Notes: a model not told the origin generated them from the sequence alone. A stretch of 44,764 nucleotides of DNA from Cellulomonas iranensis NBRC 101100 = JCM 18110 (GCF_001552375.1 NZ_BCRB01000026.1:1-44764), one strand, 5' to 3'; counted from the stretch's first letter, positions 26,560 through 35,197 are shown. Numbers and translations are program-made.

Positions 26560-27423
26560 GTGACTCTCATGCAGAAGGCGATCACCCCGTCGCTGACGCA
26601 GGCGCACCTCACGCAGGGCCACGACCGCATCGCCGGTTACGTGGTCCGCGCGGAGGACGTGGCGTTCGCGACGACCCCGGCCCAGCTCTTCGAGGTGCAC
26701 GGTCTCGGCTACCCCGGGTCGCCGTTCAGCCCGTACGACCGATCCATCGACATCCTGCGGTTCGAGTCGTCGCCCCAGCTGCAGTACCGCGACGTCCCGG
26801 GCTACATCGTCCCGCTGTGGTGGCTGCGCCACTCGCGCATCCCCCCGGGCGCGGAGCTGATCCGCGTGCACGACGACGGCACGTCGACGCTGCTCGCGCG
26901 GTACGGCGACGTCGGCACGGGCTGGACCGTCACGCAGCTCGGCGCACCCCGCCCCTCGCTCGCGTCGCTGTCGCGGTGCGTCGGCCCGGTCGCCAAGTGG
27001 CACGGCGCGTACCTCGAGGCCGACGTGGTCGACGGCGGGCACACGGTCGTGCTGGCGCTCGCCAACCCGCCGCTCGCCGAGACGGGGTTCCACCAGTCGC
27101 CGTCGGGCCGGTGGTACCGCCGGGTCGCGCGCGAGGACGTCACCGAGCTGTTCGAGCTCGACCTGACGGCCCGGTGGAACGGCCTGTCGGTCCGGGTGGT
27201 CGACCAGTGGCAGGACGCGCAGCGGTACGTCGTCGCGCGGATCTCGCACCTGGGCGACGACATCGAGCGCGCGGAGCGGCTGCACCTCGAGCGCGTCGAG
27301 GCGGGCGTGTACGAGGCGATCGTCTACGCGGCCGAGCTCACCGACATTCAGACCAACCAGGTCGTCCCGCACACGTGGGCACCCGGGCCGGCGGCGCAGC
27401 AGCGGCACTGGGCTCACTCGTGA
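26560..27423 (+). CDS. Conserved-looking hypothetical protein (287 aa)
   Basis: This is a soluble protein with no signal peptide or membrane segment. It is mixed alpha/beta with many aromatic residues: FEVHGLGYPGSPFSPYDRSI, VPGYIVPLWWLRHSRIPPG, WTVTQLGAP, and FHQSPSGRWYRRVAREDV. The second half reads as a beta-rich domain (ELDLTARWNGLSVRVVDQWQ). Codon use is typical of the genome, so it is resident rather than recently acquired. GTG 26560 has AAGGA nine bases upstream; an ATG three codons later is possible. I do not recognise the family and offer no function. It lies between purB and the 6C-like RNA, and the RNA has its own promoter. Confidence 0.75.
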   Translation: MTLMQKAITPSLTQAHLTQGHDRIAGYVVRAEDVAFATTPAQLFEVHGLGYPGSPFSPYDRSIDILRFESSPQLQYRDVPGYIVPLWWLRHSRIPPGAELIRVHDDGTSTLLARYGDVGTGWTVTQLGAPRPSLASLSRCVGPVAKWHGAYLEADVVDGGHTVVLALANPPLAETGFHQSPSGRWYRRVAREDVTELFELDLTARWNGLSVRVVDQWQDAQRYVVARISHLGDDIERAERLHLERVEAGVYEAIVYAAELTDIQTNQVVPHTWAPGPAAQQRHWAHS

Positions 27424-27482
27424 CCTCGGGAACGCGTGAGAACTGGTCCGCGAAACCCCGGACACGGGGCACTCCGCTCCAC

Positions 27483-27488
27483 TAGCAT
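27483..27488 (+). promoter_or_regulatory. Predicted -10 box for the 6C-like small RNA
   Basis: TAGCAT matches the actinobacterial -10 consensus. A GGACAC about 17 bases upstream (27460-27465) could be the -35. The predicted transcript start is near 27494-27495. Confidence 0.45.
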
Positions 27489-27493
27489 CCATG

Positions 27494-27620
27494 ACATACC
27501 GGCACGAACCCGTGCGGCGCTGTGCCCAGCGCCCCGGTCACGGTCAGCGCGACGCCGCCTGACCCCCCAGACCGCACCGGGCCTGGTCCTCCCCCCCGAC
27601 CAGGCCCGGTGCGCTTTTTG
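27494..27620 (+). ncRNA. Structured small RNA resembling actinobacterial 6C RNA
   Basis: This is about 125 bases of highly structured non-coding DNA between a promoter-like -10 and a perfect terminator. Hairpins visible in order are GCACG/CGTGC with a four-base loop, GGCGCT/AGCGCC, and GGTCAG/CTGACC at 27542-27567, which is followed by six consecutive C (27563-27568) inside a larger CGGTC/GACCG closing stem. Last comes the 15-base-pair terminator stem whose loop contains seven consecutive C. Two C-runs of six or more exposed by two stem-loops are the defining property of 6C RNA in actinobacteria. The match rests on this pattern, not on alignment. Confidence 0.6.
27574..27619 (+). terminator. 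Rho-independent terminator with C-rich loop
   Basis: A perfect 15-base stem (27574-27588 with 27598-27612) encloses a nine-base loop with seven C in a row, and is followed by GC and five T (27615-27619). It is the strongest terminator in the window and forms the 3' hairpin of the small RNA. Confidence 0.9.
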
Positions 27621-27738
27621 CACGCAGCCGGGCTGGCGTCCGCGGCGCCGCACGACGTCACGCAGCCGCACGACGCGGAACGCGGTGACGCGCGGCACGA
27701 CCGCACGACGCGCGCGGCACGACGCTCGTGCGCGAGCG
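27621..27738. other. Intergenic remainder with CGCACGACG-type repeats before the hemA 3' end
   Basis: The stretch after the terminator holds several imperfect copies of CGCACGACG/GGCACGAC (for example near 27649, 27667, 27702 and 27715). No ORF with coding bias and no further promoter was seen. Confidence 0.4.
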
Positions 27739-27740
27739 TC
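27721..27740 (-). terminator. Hairpin at the 3' end of hemA
   Basis: GACGCTCG-TGCG-CGAGCGTC is a perfect eight-base-pair hairpin that overlaps the hemA stop codon on the minus strand. It lacks a T tract, so it may terminate weakly or protect the 3' end. Confidence 0.4.
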
Positions 27741-29100
27741 AGCCGCGGGTCGGCACGACCGCGGGAACCTCGATGGCGGCCAGCTCGGCCAGGGCACGCG
27801 CGTAACCCGCGGCGTCGCCCGCCCGCGCCGCGGCCCGCGCCGCGACCGTGGGCCCGTGCAGCTGCGCGCGGGCCCGGCGCCGCAGCGAGCGGGCGTGCGC
27901 GTCGTCCGGGCTCGCGTCCGGCAGCGCGTCGAGGGCCGCCTCGAGCCCGCCGAGCACGCGCGTGCGCTCCGCGACGACCGCCGGGTCCCACTCGCGGACG
28001 CGCCGGTCCGCCTCGAAGTCGTCGGCGGCCCGCTCGACGACGTCGCGCGCGTGCTGCAGCGCCGCGTGCTCGGCCGGAGCGTGCTCCGCGACGGACTGCA
28101 ACGACACCAGCGCGACGCCCGGCAGGGTCCGCACGTCGGGGTCGACGTCGTGCCGCAGCGCCAGGTCGACCACGGTCAGCGGCCGCTGCGCGGTGCGCCG
28201 CACCGCGGCGAGCGCCTCGACCCCCAGCACGGCACCCGCCGCGCCCGAGCACGCGACCACCAGGTCCGCCTGCGCGACCTCCGCCAGCAGGTCGGCACCC
28301 GCCGGCAGCGCCGTGACGCCGCGCTGCGCCGCGAACTGCCCGGCACGTCCGCTGGGCGAGAACACACGCACGTCGCGCACGCCGCGCGCCTTGAGCGCCG
28401 CGAGGCTCGCACCCGCGTACGAGCCGGTGCCGATGAGCACGCACCGCACGGCCTGCCAGTCGGCCCCGTCCGGTGCCTCCGCCGCCGTCTCGGGCGCGCC
28501 CGGCCCGTCGACGGCCGGCACGGCGGCGCCCGTCGCCCCGCCGCGCGGCAGCGTGCGCGCCGCCAGGTCGAGCGCGACACCCACCACCGACCGTCCCGTC
28601 GACCCGAGCCCCGTCGCGGCCTCGACCGCGCGCGACGCACGGGACGCGGCCTGGAACAGGGCCTCGAGCGTCGACGTCGTCGTGCCGTCGCGGCGTGCGG
28701 TGGTGAGCGCGCGGCGCACCTGCCCGGCGATCTCCCGCTCCCCCACGACCATCGACTCGAGCCCCGACGCGACGGCGAACAGGTGCTCGCTCGCGTCGCC
28801 GCCCACCAGGGGACGCAGGTGCTCGACCACGGCGTCGGGCGCGTAGCCGGAGCGCGCGGCCACGGCCTTCGCGACGGCGCGGCGGGCGCGCGGCGTGTGC
28901 GCGGTGTCGTCGACGTCCAGGTACAGCTCGAACCGGTTGCACGTCGCGAGCACGACGGCACCGGTCACGGCGGGGGTCGCGGCGACCACCTCCCGGCCGA
29001 CTGCCTGGACGTCGGACTGCAGACGCTCGAGGACGGCGAGGTCGAGGTCGTGGTGGCTCGCGACGAGGGACAGGAGCACCACGGGGCCCGATTCAATCAT
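27739..29100 (-). CDS. hemA: Glutamyl-tRNA reductase
   Basis: This enzyme reduces glutamyl-tRNA to glutamate-1-semialdehyde with NADPH, the first committed step of C5-pathway heme synthesis. It has 453 residues. The catalytic cysteine is Cys54 in VLATCNRFELY. The substrate region GLESMVVGEREIAGQVRRA, the NADPH-binding Rossmann motif VLIGTGSYAGASLAALKARG and a C-terminal dimerisation helix follow. An Ala/Gly/Pro-rich insertion of roughly 30 residues (GAPETAAEAPDGADW) precedes the Rossmann domain, so the protein is longer than usual. ATG 29100 is divergent from hemE with only 29 bases between the two starts, so their promoters overlap. Confidence 0.95.
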   Translation of the reverse strand: MIESGPVVLLSLVASHHDLDLAVLERLQSDVQAVGREVVAATPAVTGAVVLATCNRFELYLDVDDTAHTPRARRAVAKAVAARSGYAPDAVVEHLRPLVGGDASEHLFAVASGLESMVVGEREIAGQVRRALTTARRDGTTTSTLEALFQAASRASRAVEAATGLGSTGRSVVGVALDLAARTLPRGGATGAAVPAVDGPGAPETAAEAPDGADWQAVRCVLIGTGSYAGASLAALKARGVRDVRVFSPSGRAGQFAAQRGVTALPAGADLLAEVAQADLVVACSGAAGAVLGVEALAAVRRTAQRPLTVVDLALRHDVDPDVRTLPGVALVSLQSVAEHAPAEHAALQHARDVVERAADDFEADRRVREWDPAVVAERTRVLGGLEAALDALPDASPDDAHARSLRRRARAQLHGPTVAARAAARAGDAAGYARALAELAAIEVPAVVPTRG

Positions 29101-29129
29101 CCCGGGAAAAGTCCGGCACAATCGACGGC

Positions 29130-30194
29130 GTGAGTCTTGCCCCACACCATCCCCTCGTCGACGGCCGCACCACGGATTCCGCGCTCGTGCGCGCCTATTC
29201 CGGGACGCGTCCGGAACGGCTGCCGGTGTGGTTCATGCGCCAGGCCGGCCGGTCGCTGCCGGAGTACCGCGAGTCCCGCGCGGGCGTCGCGATGCTCGAC
29301 GCGTGCCTCGACCCGGACCTGGCTGCCGAGATCACGCTGCAGCCCGTGCGTCGCCACGGCGTCGACGCCGCCGTGTTCTTCTCGGACATCGTCGTGCCGC
29401 TCAAGCTCGTGGGCGTCGACGTCGAGATCGTGCCCGGCACCGGCCCCGTCATGGGCTCGCCCGTGCGCACGCTCGACGACGTCGAGCGGCTGCGCGACCT
29501 GGGCCCGCTCGACGCCGCACGCCTCGCGCCCGTCGCCGAGGGCGTGGCCCGCACGGTCGCGGCGCTCGGCGGCACGCCGCTCGTCGGCTTCGCGGGCGCG
29601 CCGTTCACGCTCGCCGCGTACCTCGTCGAGGGTGGTCCGTCGCGCGACCACCTCGCCGCACGGCGCCTCATGCACGCCGACCCCGCGGCCTGGTCGGCGC
29701 TCATGGCGTGGGCCGCCGAGATGTCGGGCGCGTTCCTCGAGGCGCAGGTGCTCGCCGGCGCGAGCGCGGGGCAGCTCTTCGACTCCTGGGCCGGCGCGCT
29801 GTCGCTCGCGGACTACACCGCGCACTGCGCGCCCGCGTCGGCGCAGGTGCTGACGCGGGTCCGCGCCCTGGGCGTGCGCACGGTGCACTTCGGCGTCGCG
29901 ACGGGCGAGCTGCTGGTCGCGATGCGCGACGCGGGAGCCGACGTCATGGGCGTCGACTACCGCGTGCCGCTCGACGAGGCGTCGCGCCGCCTGGGCGGCG
30001 GGACCCCGCTGCAGGGCAACGTCGACCCCGCGCTGCTCGCGGCGCCGTGGGACGTGCTCGAGGCGCACGTGCGCGACGTCGTGCGGCGCGGGCGGTCCGC
30101 CCCCGGGCACGTCGTGAACCTGGGGCACGGCGTGCCACCCGAGACGGACCCGACGGTCCTGACGCGCCTGGTCGAGCTGGTCCACGCGCCGTGA
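29130..30194 (+). CDS. hemE: Uroporphyrinogen-III decarboxylase
   Basis: This enzyme decarboxylates the four acetate side chains of uroporphyrinogen III to give coproporphyrinogen III. The 354-residue length is standard. The first signature PVWFMRQAGRSLPEYR is at about 32-47, the second is GFAGAPFTLAAYLVEGG, and VMGVDYRVPLDEA and LQGNVDPALL are also present. GTG 29130 lies seven bases after CACAAT, which may be the -10 of a nearly leaderless transcript. It opens the plus-strand heme operon, and its TGA overlaps the GTG of the next gene. Confidence 0.96.
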   Translation: MSLAPHHPLVDGRTTDSALVRAYSGTRPERLPVWFMRQAGRSLPEYRESRAGVAMLDACLDPDLAAEITLQPVRRHGVDAAVFFSDIVVPLKLVGVDVEIVPGTGPVMGSPVRTLDDVERLRDLGPLDAARLAPVAEGVARTVAALGGTPLVGFAGAPFTLAAYLVEGGPSRDHLAARRLMHADPAAWSALMAWAAEMSGAFLEAQVLAGASAGQLFDSWAGALSLADYTAHCAPASAQVLTRVRALGVRTVHFGVATGELLVAMRDAGADVMGVDYRVPLDEASRRLGGGTPLQGNVDPALLAAPWDVLEAHVRDVVRRGRSAPGHVVNLGHGVPPETDPTVLTRLVELVHAP

Positions 30195-31711
30195 CCGACG
30201 CCGCCGCCACCGCGCCCGGGACCGACGCGACGCCGCCCGAGGCCGGGTCCGCGCCCGCCTGGGAGGCGGTCGTGGTCGGGGCCGGCGTCGCGGGCCTGGT
30301 GGCGGCGCGCGAGCTCGTGCACGCGGGCCTGCGCACGCTCGTGATCGACGAGCGGGACGCACCCGGCGGGGTCGTGCGGGCGCACGAGGTCGCGGGGCTG
30401 ACGCTCGACGCGGGCGCCGAGTCGTACGCGACGCGGAACGGCTCGGTGGCGGCGCTGCTGGCCGGCCTGGGCCTCGCGGACGACGTCGTCGCACCGCAGC
30501 CGCGCGGCGCGTGGGTGCACCTGACCAGCGGCGACGGCCCGCTGCCGCGCACGGGGCTGCTCGGCGTCCCCGCGCACCCGTGGGCGCCCGACGTGCGGCG
30601 CACGCTCGGCACGCCGGGTGCGCTGCGGGCACTGCTCGACCTCGTGCTGCCGGCGCGCGTGGGCGCGCGCGAGACGACCCTCGGCGGGCTGGTGCGGGCG
30701 CGCATGGGTGCCGCGGTGGTCGACCGGCTCGTGCACCCGGTGGTGGGTGGCGTGCACGCGGCCGACCCCGACGACCTCGCGGTCGACACCGCCGCGCCCG
30801 GGCTGCGCGAGGCGGCCGCGGCGGAGCGCGGGTCGCTCGCGCGCGGCGTGCGACGGCTGCGCGCGGCCGCCCCGGCGGGCACCGCGGTCGAGGGCGTCGC
30901 GGGTGGTCTGCACCGGCTGGTGGACGCGCTCGTCGCGGACGTCACCGCGCACGGCGGCGTGGTCCTGACCCGCACGAGCGCGGCGTCGGTCGAGCGCGCG
31001 GAGGACGGCACGCTCGTCGTCGGCACGCAGGACCGGCACAAGCCGCCGCGCCCGGCGCGCGAGCTGCGCACGGCGCGGCTGGTGGTCGCCGCACCGGGTG
31101 CGGCACGCCTGCTCGACGGGCTGGACGGCACGTCCCTGGGCGACGTGCAGCTCGACGCCGGCGCGCCCGTGACGCTCGTGACGCTCGTGCTCGACGCGCC
31201 CGTGCTCGACGCGGCGCCGCGCGGCACGGGCGTGCTGGTGGGGCCGGGGGTCGACGACGTCCGCGCGAAGGCGCTCACGCACGCGACGGCCAAGTGGGGC
31301 TGGGCCGCGGAGTCGGCGGGCCCGGGTCGGCACGTCGTGCGGCTGTCGTACGGGCGCGCGGCCGGGGCGGGCGCCGACCCCGGCGCCGACCACGACGCGA
31401 GCGCCGCCCCGGCGGACCTGCCGACGGGCGACGCGCTGGTCGACCTCGCGCTGCGGGACGCGTCGACCCTGCTGGGCGTGCGTCTCGACCGCGGCGCGCT
31501 CGCCGGGTCGGCGGTGGTGCGGTGGACGCAGTCGCTGCCGCGCCCGAGCACCGCGCACCGGGAGGCCGTGGCGGCGGTCCGGGCGGCGGTCGCGGGCCTG
31601 CCGGGGGTCGCGGTGTGCGGCGCCTGGGCGGCCGGCAACGGCTTGGCGTCGGTCGTGCCGGACGCGCGGGCGGCCGCGCGCTCGCTGGTGGCGGGCGACG
31701 CACCCGCCTGA
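30191..31711 (+). CDS. cgoX: Coproporphyrinogen III oxidase / protoporphyrinogen oxidase (HemY family)
   Basis: This is an FAD-dependent oxidase of 506 residues. In actinobacteria the family oxidises coproporphyrinogen III to coproporphyrin III, the oxygen-dependent step of the coproporphyrin-dependent branch. The dinucleotide motif VVVGAGVAGLVAARELVHAG lies at about 27-46, then DERDAPGG, then the long substrate half with VEGVAGGLHRLVDAL. The C-terminal FAD contact is VAVCGAWAAGNGLASVVPDA. The N-terminus carries an additional approximately 20-residue Ala/Thr/Pro tail. GTG 30191 overlaps the hemE stop by four bases. Confidence 0.93.
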   Translation: MTDAAATAPGTDATPPEAGSAPAWEAVVVGAGVAGLVAARELVHAGLRTLVIDERDAPGGVVRAHEVAGLTLDAGAESYATRNGSVAALLAGLGLADDVVAPQPRGAWVHLTSGDGPLPRTGLLGVPAHPWAPDVRRTLGTPGALRALLDLVLPARVGARETTLGGLVRARMGAAVVDRLVHPVVGGVHAADPDDLAVDTAAPGLREAAAAERGSLARGVRRLRAAAPAGTAVEGVAGGLHRLVDALVADVTAHGGVVLTRTSAASVERAEDGTLVVGTQDRHKPPRPARELRTARLVVAAPGAARLLDGLDGTSLGDVQLDAGAPVTLVTLVLDAPVLDAAPRGTGVLVGPGVDDVRAKALTHATAKWGWAAESAGPGRHVVRLSYGRAAGAGADPGADHDASAAPADLPTGDALVDLALRDASTLLGVRLDRGALAGSAVVRWTQSLPRPSTAHREAVAAVRAAVAGLPGVAVCGAWAAGNGLASVVPDARAAARSLVAGDAPA

Positions 31712-31726
31712 CGCCGGGCGGTCGCG

Positions 31727-31856
31727 GACGCATTTTCGCCAGGGATCTGACGACCTGTCAGAAATACTCACAGGAATGTCGTGCGTCACATTCTGCCGAC
31801 GCCCGACGCACCGACCTGACGCATTGTCAGAACGATCCGGCAGACGCATTTCGCGG
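31727..31856. promoter_or_regulatory. Paired CTGAC-N5-GTCAG palindromes and related repeats before hemC
   Basis: Two identical half-site pairs, CTGAC-N5-GTCAG, lie at 31747-31761 and 31816-31830, both followed by AA. Their centres are 69 bases apart. Between and around them GACGCATT recurs at 31727, 31818 and 31843. The arrangement, in a gap of only about 200 bases, looks like an operator set for a dimeric regulator acting on the second half of the heme cluster. The regulator is unknown. Confidence 0.6.
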
Positions 31857-31902
31857 CCACCTGGACCTTCGCCCCTGTTTCGACATCCGCGCACCCGCGG
31901 AC

Positions 31903-31908
31903 GACACT
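31903..31908 (+). promoter_or_regulatory. Leaderless -10 box of hemC
   Basis: GACACT ends six bases before the hemC ATG, the same spacing as at purB. It predicts a transcript that starts at or next to the ATG and hence a new promoter inside the heme cluster. Confidence 0.4.
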
Positions 31909-31914
31909 GGACAC

Positions 31915-32937
31915 ATGCCCCAGGACGTCCGGATCGGCACGCGCGCGAGCGCCCTGGCCCTCACGCAGACGGGCCACGTGGCCGACGCGCTCGCCGCGCT
32001 CGGCGACCTCGCGGTCGACACCGTGCGCGTGCGCACGGAGGGCGACCGCACCCGCGCGTCGCTCGCGAGCCTGGGCGGCACGGGCGTGTTCGTGACCGCG
32101 CTGCGCGACGCGCTGCTCGACGGCCGCTGCGACGTCGCGGTCCACTCGCTCAAGGACCTGCCCACGGGCCCGGCCGACGGCCTCGTGATCGCCGCGGTGC
32201 CCGAGCGCGCCGACGCACGCGACGCGCTGTGCGCGCGCGACGGGCTCACGCTCGCGACGCTGCCCGCCGGTGCCCGCGTCGGCACGGGCTCGCCGCGGCG
32301 GGCCGCCCAGCTGCGCGCGCTGCGCCCCGACCTCGACGTCGTCGACATCCGCGGCAACGTCGGCACCCGCCTGGGCCGCGTGCGCGGGCTCGACCCGACC
32401 ACCGTCGCCACCGGCGACCACGGCGCGGCACCGCACCCGGGCGTCGGCACCGACGCGCCGCGCGGCGACCTCGACGCGGTCGTGCTGGCCGCCGCGGGGC
32501 TCGGCCGCCTCGGGCGGCTCGACGCCGTGACCGAGTGGTTCGACCCCGCCGTGCTGGCCCCGGCCCCCGGGCAGGGTGCCCTCGCGGTCGAGGTGCGCAC
32601 CACCGACGCCGAGGCGGCCACGCCGCTCGCGGACGCGCTGCGCGCGCTCGACCATGCCCCGACCCGCCGCGCGGTCGTCGCCGAGCGTGCCGTGCTCGCC
32701 CGCCTCGAGGCCGGGTGCGCCGCCCCGATCGGCGCGTGGGGGCGGCTCGACGACGCGACGGGCGAGCTCGTGCTCGACGCGGTCGTCGCGGCGGTCGACG
32801 GCGCACGCGTGCTGCGGCTGGGCGCCCGGGGTCCGGGCGACGACGACGCCGCTGCCGACCGCCTGGGCCGCCGGCTCGCCGAGGACCTGCTCGACGCGGG
32901 CGCGGCCGACCTCGCACCTCTCGGACCGGTGCGATGA
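31915..32937 (+). CDS. hemC: Hydroxymethylbilane synthase (porphobilinogen deaminase)
   Basis: This enzyme polymerises four porphobilinogens into hydroxymethylbilane on a dipyrromethane cofactor. The 340-residue protein has IGTRASALALTQT at the N-terminus, the catalytic region VAVHSLKDLP near 75-83, and GTGSPRRAAQLRALRPDL. Cys268 in ARLEAGCAAPIGAW is the cofactor attachment site. An insertion of about 25-30 residues (156-184, Gly/Pro/Thr-rich) sits between RGNVGTRLGRV and LDAVVLAAAGL. Its TGA overlaps the hemD ATG (ATGA). Two palindromes lie upstream. Confidence 0.96.
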   Translation: MPQDVRIGTRASALALTQTGHVADALAALGDLAVDTVRVRTEGDRTRASLASLGGTGVFVTALRDALLDGRCDVAVHSLKDLPTGPADGLVIAAVPERADARDALCARDGLTLATLPAGARVGTGSPRRAAQLRALRPDLDVVDIRGNVGTRLGRVRGLDPTTVATGDHGAAPHPGVGTDAPRGDLDAVVLAAAGLGRLGRLDAVTEWFDPAVLAPAPGQGALAVEVRTTDAEAATPLADALRALDHAPTRRAVVAERAVLARLEAGCAAPIGAWGRLDDATGELVLDAVVAAVDGARVLRLGARGPGDDDAAADRLGRRLAEDLLDAGAADLAPLGPVR

Positions 32938-34208
32938 CGCCCGGCGCCGCCGGCGCGTTCGACGGGTCCACGTCCGACGCCGCACCGCGCCACGTCGCGA
33001 CACCCGACGAGACCACGTCCGACGCCGCCGCGCCCGACAGCACCACGCCCGAGGCCGCGACCCCCGACGGCACGACGTCCGAGCGGCCCGCGAGCGCACG
33101 CCGCCCCTCGCCGGAGCTCGCGGGGTGGCGCGTGCTGGTGCCACAGCCTCCGCTCGAGGCGGGCACGGGACCGGGCCGCACGAGCCCGGCGGCGGTCGCC
33201 CTGGCGACGGCCGGAGCCGAGCCGCTCGTCGTGCCGCTCGTCCGCACGCTGCCCGTCGACGACCTCACGCCGCTCGACGACGCGCTGCTCGCGCTCGGTG
33301 CGGGCTGGTACGGGTGGCTCGCCGTCACGAGCCAGGCGGCGGTCGCCGTGCTCGCCGAGCGTGCCGCGGCGCACGACGACGGTCTGGCGGCGGTCGTCGC
33401 ACGCGCGGGCGTGCGCGTCGCGGCCGTCGGCCCGGGCACGGCGCGCGCGCTCGAGGCCCTGGGCGTGCCCGTCGACGTCGTCCCGCCCGTGCGCTCGACG
33501 GCCGTCGACCTCGTCGCGGCGCTCGTGGCGCTCCCGGACCCGGGCGCCTCCCACGTCGACCCCGCGACCGGTCGCTCGGCCGTCACCGTCGACGCGACCG
33601 ATGACGGGTTCGCGGCGCTGGGCGACCGGCGGCGCGGGGGGACGGCGGACGCGGGCGACGAGGACCTGGGACCGGCCGGTGGGGCGGACGTGCGCGAGCT
33701 GCGCCCGGCCGCGCGGCGGACCGACGACGTCGTGGCCCGGCGCGTGCTGTTCCCCCGCGGGGACCTCGCCGCGCCGACGTTCGCCGACGGGCTCACCGAG
33801 GCCGGCTGGCACGTCGACGACCTCGTCGTCTACCGCACGGTCCCCGCCGGTCCGCCGGACCCCGACGTCGCGCGGGCGTGGCACGCCGGCGACGTGCACG
33901 CCGCGCTGCTCACGTCGGCCAGCACGGTGCGCGCGCTGCTCGACCACCTCGGGCCCCCGCCGCCCGCGACGCTCGTCGTCGTCATCGGCCCCAGCACCGA
34001 AGCCGAGGCCCGGCGCCTGGGGCTGCGCGTCGACGCGGTCGCGGAGCGGCAGACCCTCGCCGGGCTCGTCGCGGCGCTCACCGACGTCGTCACGCGCACC
34101 GGCGCTGCGCCCGGCGCACCCGCACCCGACGCCCCCGCCCCTGCCCCGTCGGTCACCCCTGCACCCGCCCCGTCCGCACCCCCCACCCCCGCGGAGGACC
34201 CCGCATGA
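32934..34208 (+). CDS. hemD: Uroporphyrinogen-III synthase, with low-complexity extensions
   Basis: This enzyme cyclises hydroxymethylbilane to uroporphyrinogen III. The catalytic fold is visible as [50 protein letters not shown], and [15 protein letters not shown] with [16 protein letters not shown]. At 424 residues it is far longer than the usual 250. A 55-residue N-terminal Thr/Asp/Ala/Pro-rich tail repeats TPDxTTSDAAxP-like units. A disordered insert of about 60 residues interrupts the second domain near residues 200-262, and a 40-residue Pro/Ala tail ends the protein. ATG 32934 overlaps the hemC stop. Confidence 0.9.
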   Translation: MTPGAAGAFDGSTSDAAPRHVATPDETTSDAAAPDSTTPEAATPDGTTSERPASARRPSPELAGWRVLVPQPPLEAGTGPGRTSPAAVALATAGAEPLVVPLVRTLPVDDLTPLDDALLALGAGWYGWLAVTSQAAVAVLAERAAAHDDGLAAVVARAGVRVAAVGPGTARALEALGVPVDVVPPVRSTAVDLVAALVALPDPGASHVDPATGRSAVTVDATDDGFAALGDRRRGGTADAGDEDLGPAGGADVRELRPAARRTDDVVARRVLFPRGDLAAPTFADGLTEAGWHVDDLVVYRTVPAGPPDPDVARAWHAGDVHAALLTSASTVRALLDHLGPPPPATLVVVIGPSTEAEARRLGLRVDAVAERQTLAGLVAALTDVVTRTGAAPGAPAPDAPAPAPSVTPAPAPSAPPTPAEDPA

Positions 34209-35197
34209 CCACCCCCTCACCCGGCCGGCTGCGCCCGCGCCGCCTGCGCCGCACGCCCGCCCTGCGCCGCCTCGCCGCCCAGACGCGCCTGCACCCGGCC
34301 GACCTCGTGCTGCCGGTGTTCGTGCGCGAGGGCCTCGACGCGCCCCGCCCGCTCGGCTCGATGCCGGGCGTGCTGCAGCACACGCGCGACTCGCTGCGGC
34401 AGGAGGCCGCGCGCGCGGTCGAGGCCGGGCTCGGCGGGATCATGCTGTTCGGCGTGCCGGCGCACCGCGACGCGACGGGCACGGGCGCGACCGACCCCGA
34501 CGGGATCCTCAACGTCGCCGTGGCCGACGTGGTCGCGGAGGTCGGCGACGACCTCGTGGTGCAGGCCGACCTGTGCCTCGACGAGTTCACCGACCACGGC
34601 CACTGCGGCGTGCTCACCCCGAGCGGCGCGGTCGACAACGACGCGACGCTCGAGCGGTACGCGGCGATGGCCGTCGCGCAGGCCGAGGCGGGCGCCCACC
34701 TGGTCGGGCTCAGCGGCATGATGGACGGCCAGACGGGTGTCGTCCGGGACGCGCTCGACGCGGCCGGCCACACCGACGTCGCCGTGCTCGCGTACGCCGC
34801 GAAGTACGCGTCGGCGTTCTACGGGCCGTTCCGCGAGGCGGTCGAGTCGCAGCTCGACGGCGACCGCCGCAGCTACCAGATGGACCCGGCGAACCGCCGG
34901 GAGGCCGCGCGCGAGGTCGCGATCGACGTGGCCGAGGGCGCGGACGTCGTCATGGTGAAGCCCGCGATGTCGTACCTCGACGTGCTCGCCGACGTCGCCG
35001 CGACGTCACCGGTGCCCGTCTGGGCGTACCAGGTGTCGGGCGAGTACGCGATGATCGAGGCCGCGGCCGCGCAGGGGTGGATCACCCGCAGGGGTGCCAT
35101 CACCGAGTCGGTGCTCAGCATCCGCCGCGCGGGCGCCGATGCGATCCTGACCTACTGGGCGACGGAGCTGGCCGGGTGGCTGGCGGAGGAGCGGTGA
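34205..35197 (+). CDS. hemB: Delta-aminolevulinic acid dehydratase (porphobilinogen synthase)
   Basis: This enzyme condenses two ALA molecules to porphobilinogen. It has 330 residues. The metal region [16 protein letters not shown] keeps two cysteines but has Asp where zinc enzymes have the middle Cys, an actinobacterial variant. The Schiff-base lysines lie in [16 protein letters not shown] and [17 protein letters not shown] 34205 overlaps the hemD TGA by four bases, and the TGA overlaps the hemL ATG by one (TGATG). Confidence 0.96.
   Translation: MTTPSPGRLRPRRLRRTPALRRLAAQTRLHPADLVLPVFVREGLDAPRPLGSMPGVLQHTRDSLRQEAARAVEAGLGGIMLFGVPAHRDATGTGATDPDGILNVAVADVVAEVGDDLVVQADLCLDEFTDHGHCGVLTPSGAVDNDATLERYAAMAVAQAEAGAHLVGLSGMMDGQTGVVRDALDAAGHTDVAVLAYAAKYASAFYGPFREAVESQLDGDRRSYQMDPANRREAAREVAIDVAEGADVVMVKPAMSYLDVLADVAATSPVPVWAYQVSGEYAMIEAAAAQGWITRRGAITESVLSIRRAGADAILTYWATELAGWLAEER

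Noticed and set aside
22143..27485. A plus-strand open frame of about 1780 codons over the RHS 5' end, purB and the next gene
   Set aside because: It crosses several real genes in the wrong frame and consists of Arg/Gly/Ala low-complexity sequence.
27491..27562. A 23-codon ORF (MTYRHEPV start) inside the small RNA region
   Set aside because: Its ATG lies only three bases after the predicted -10 box, so it would precede the transcript start. There is no ribosome-binding site, and the sequence is better explained by RNA stems.
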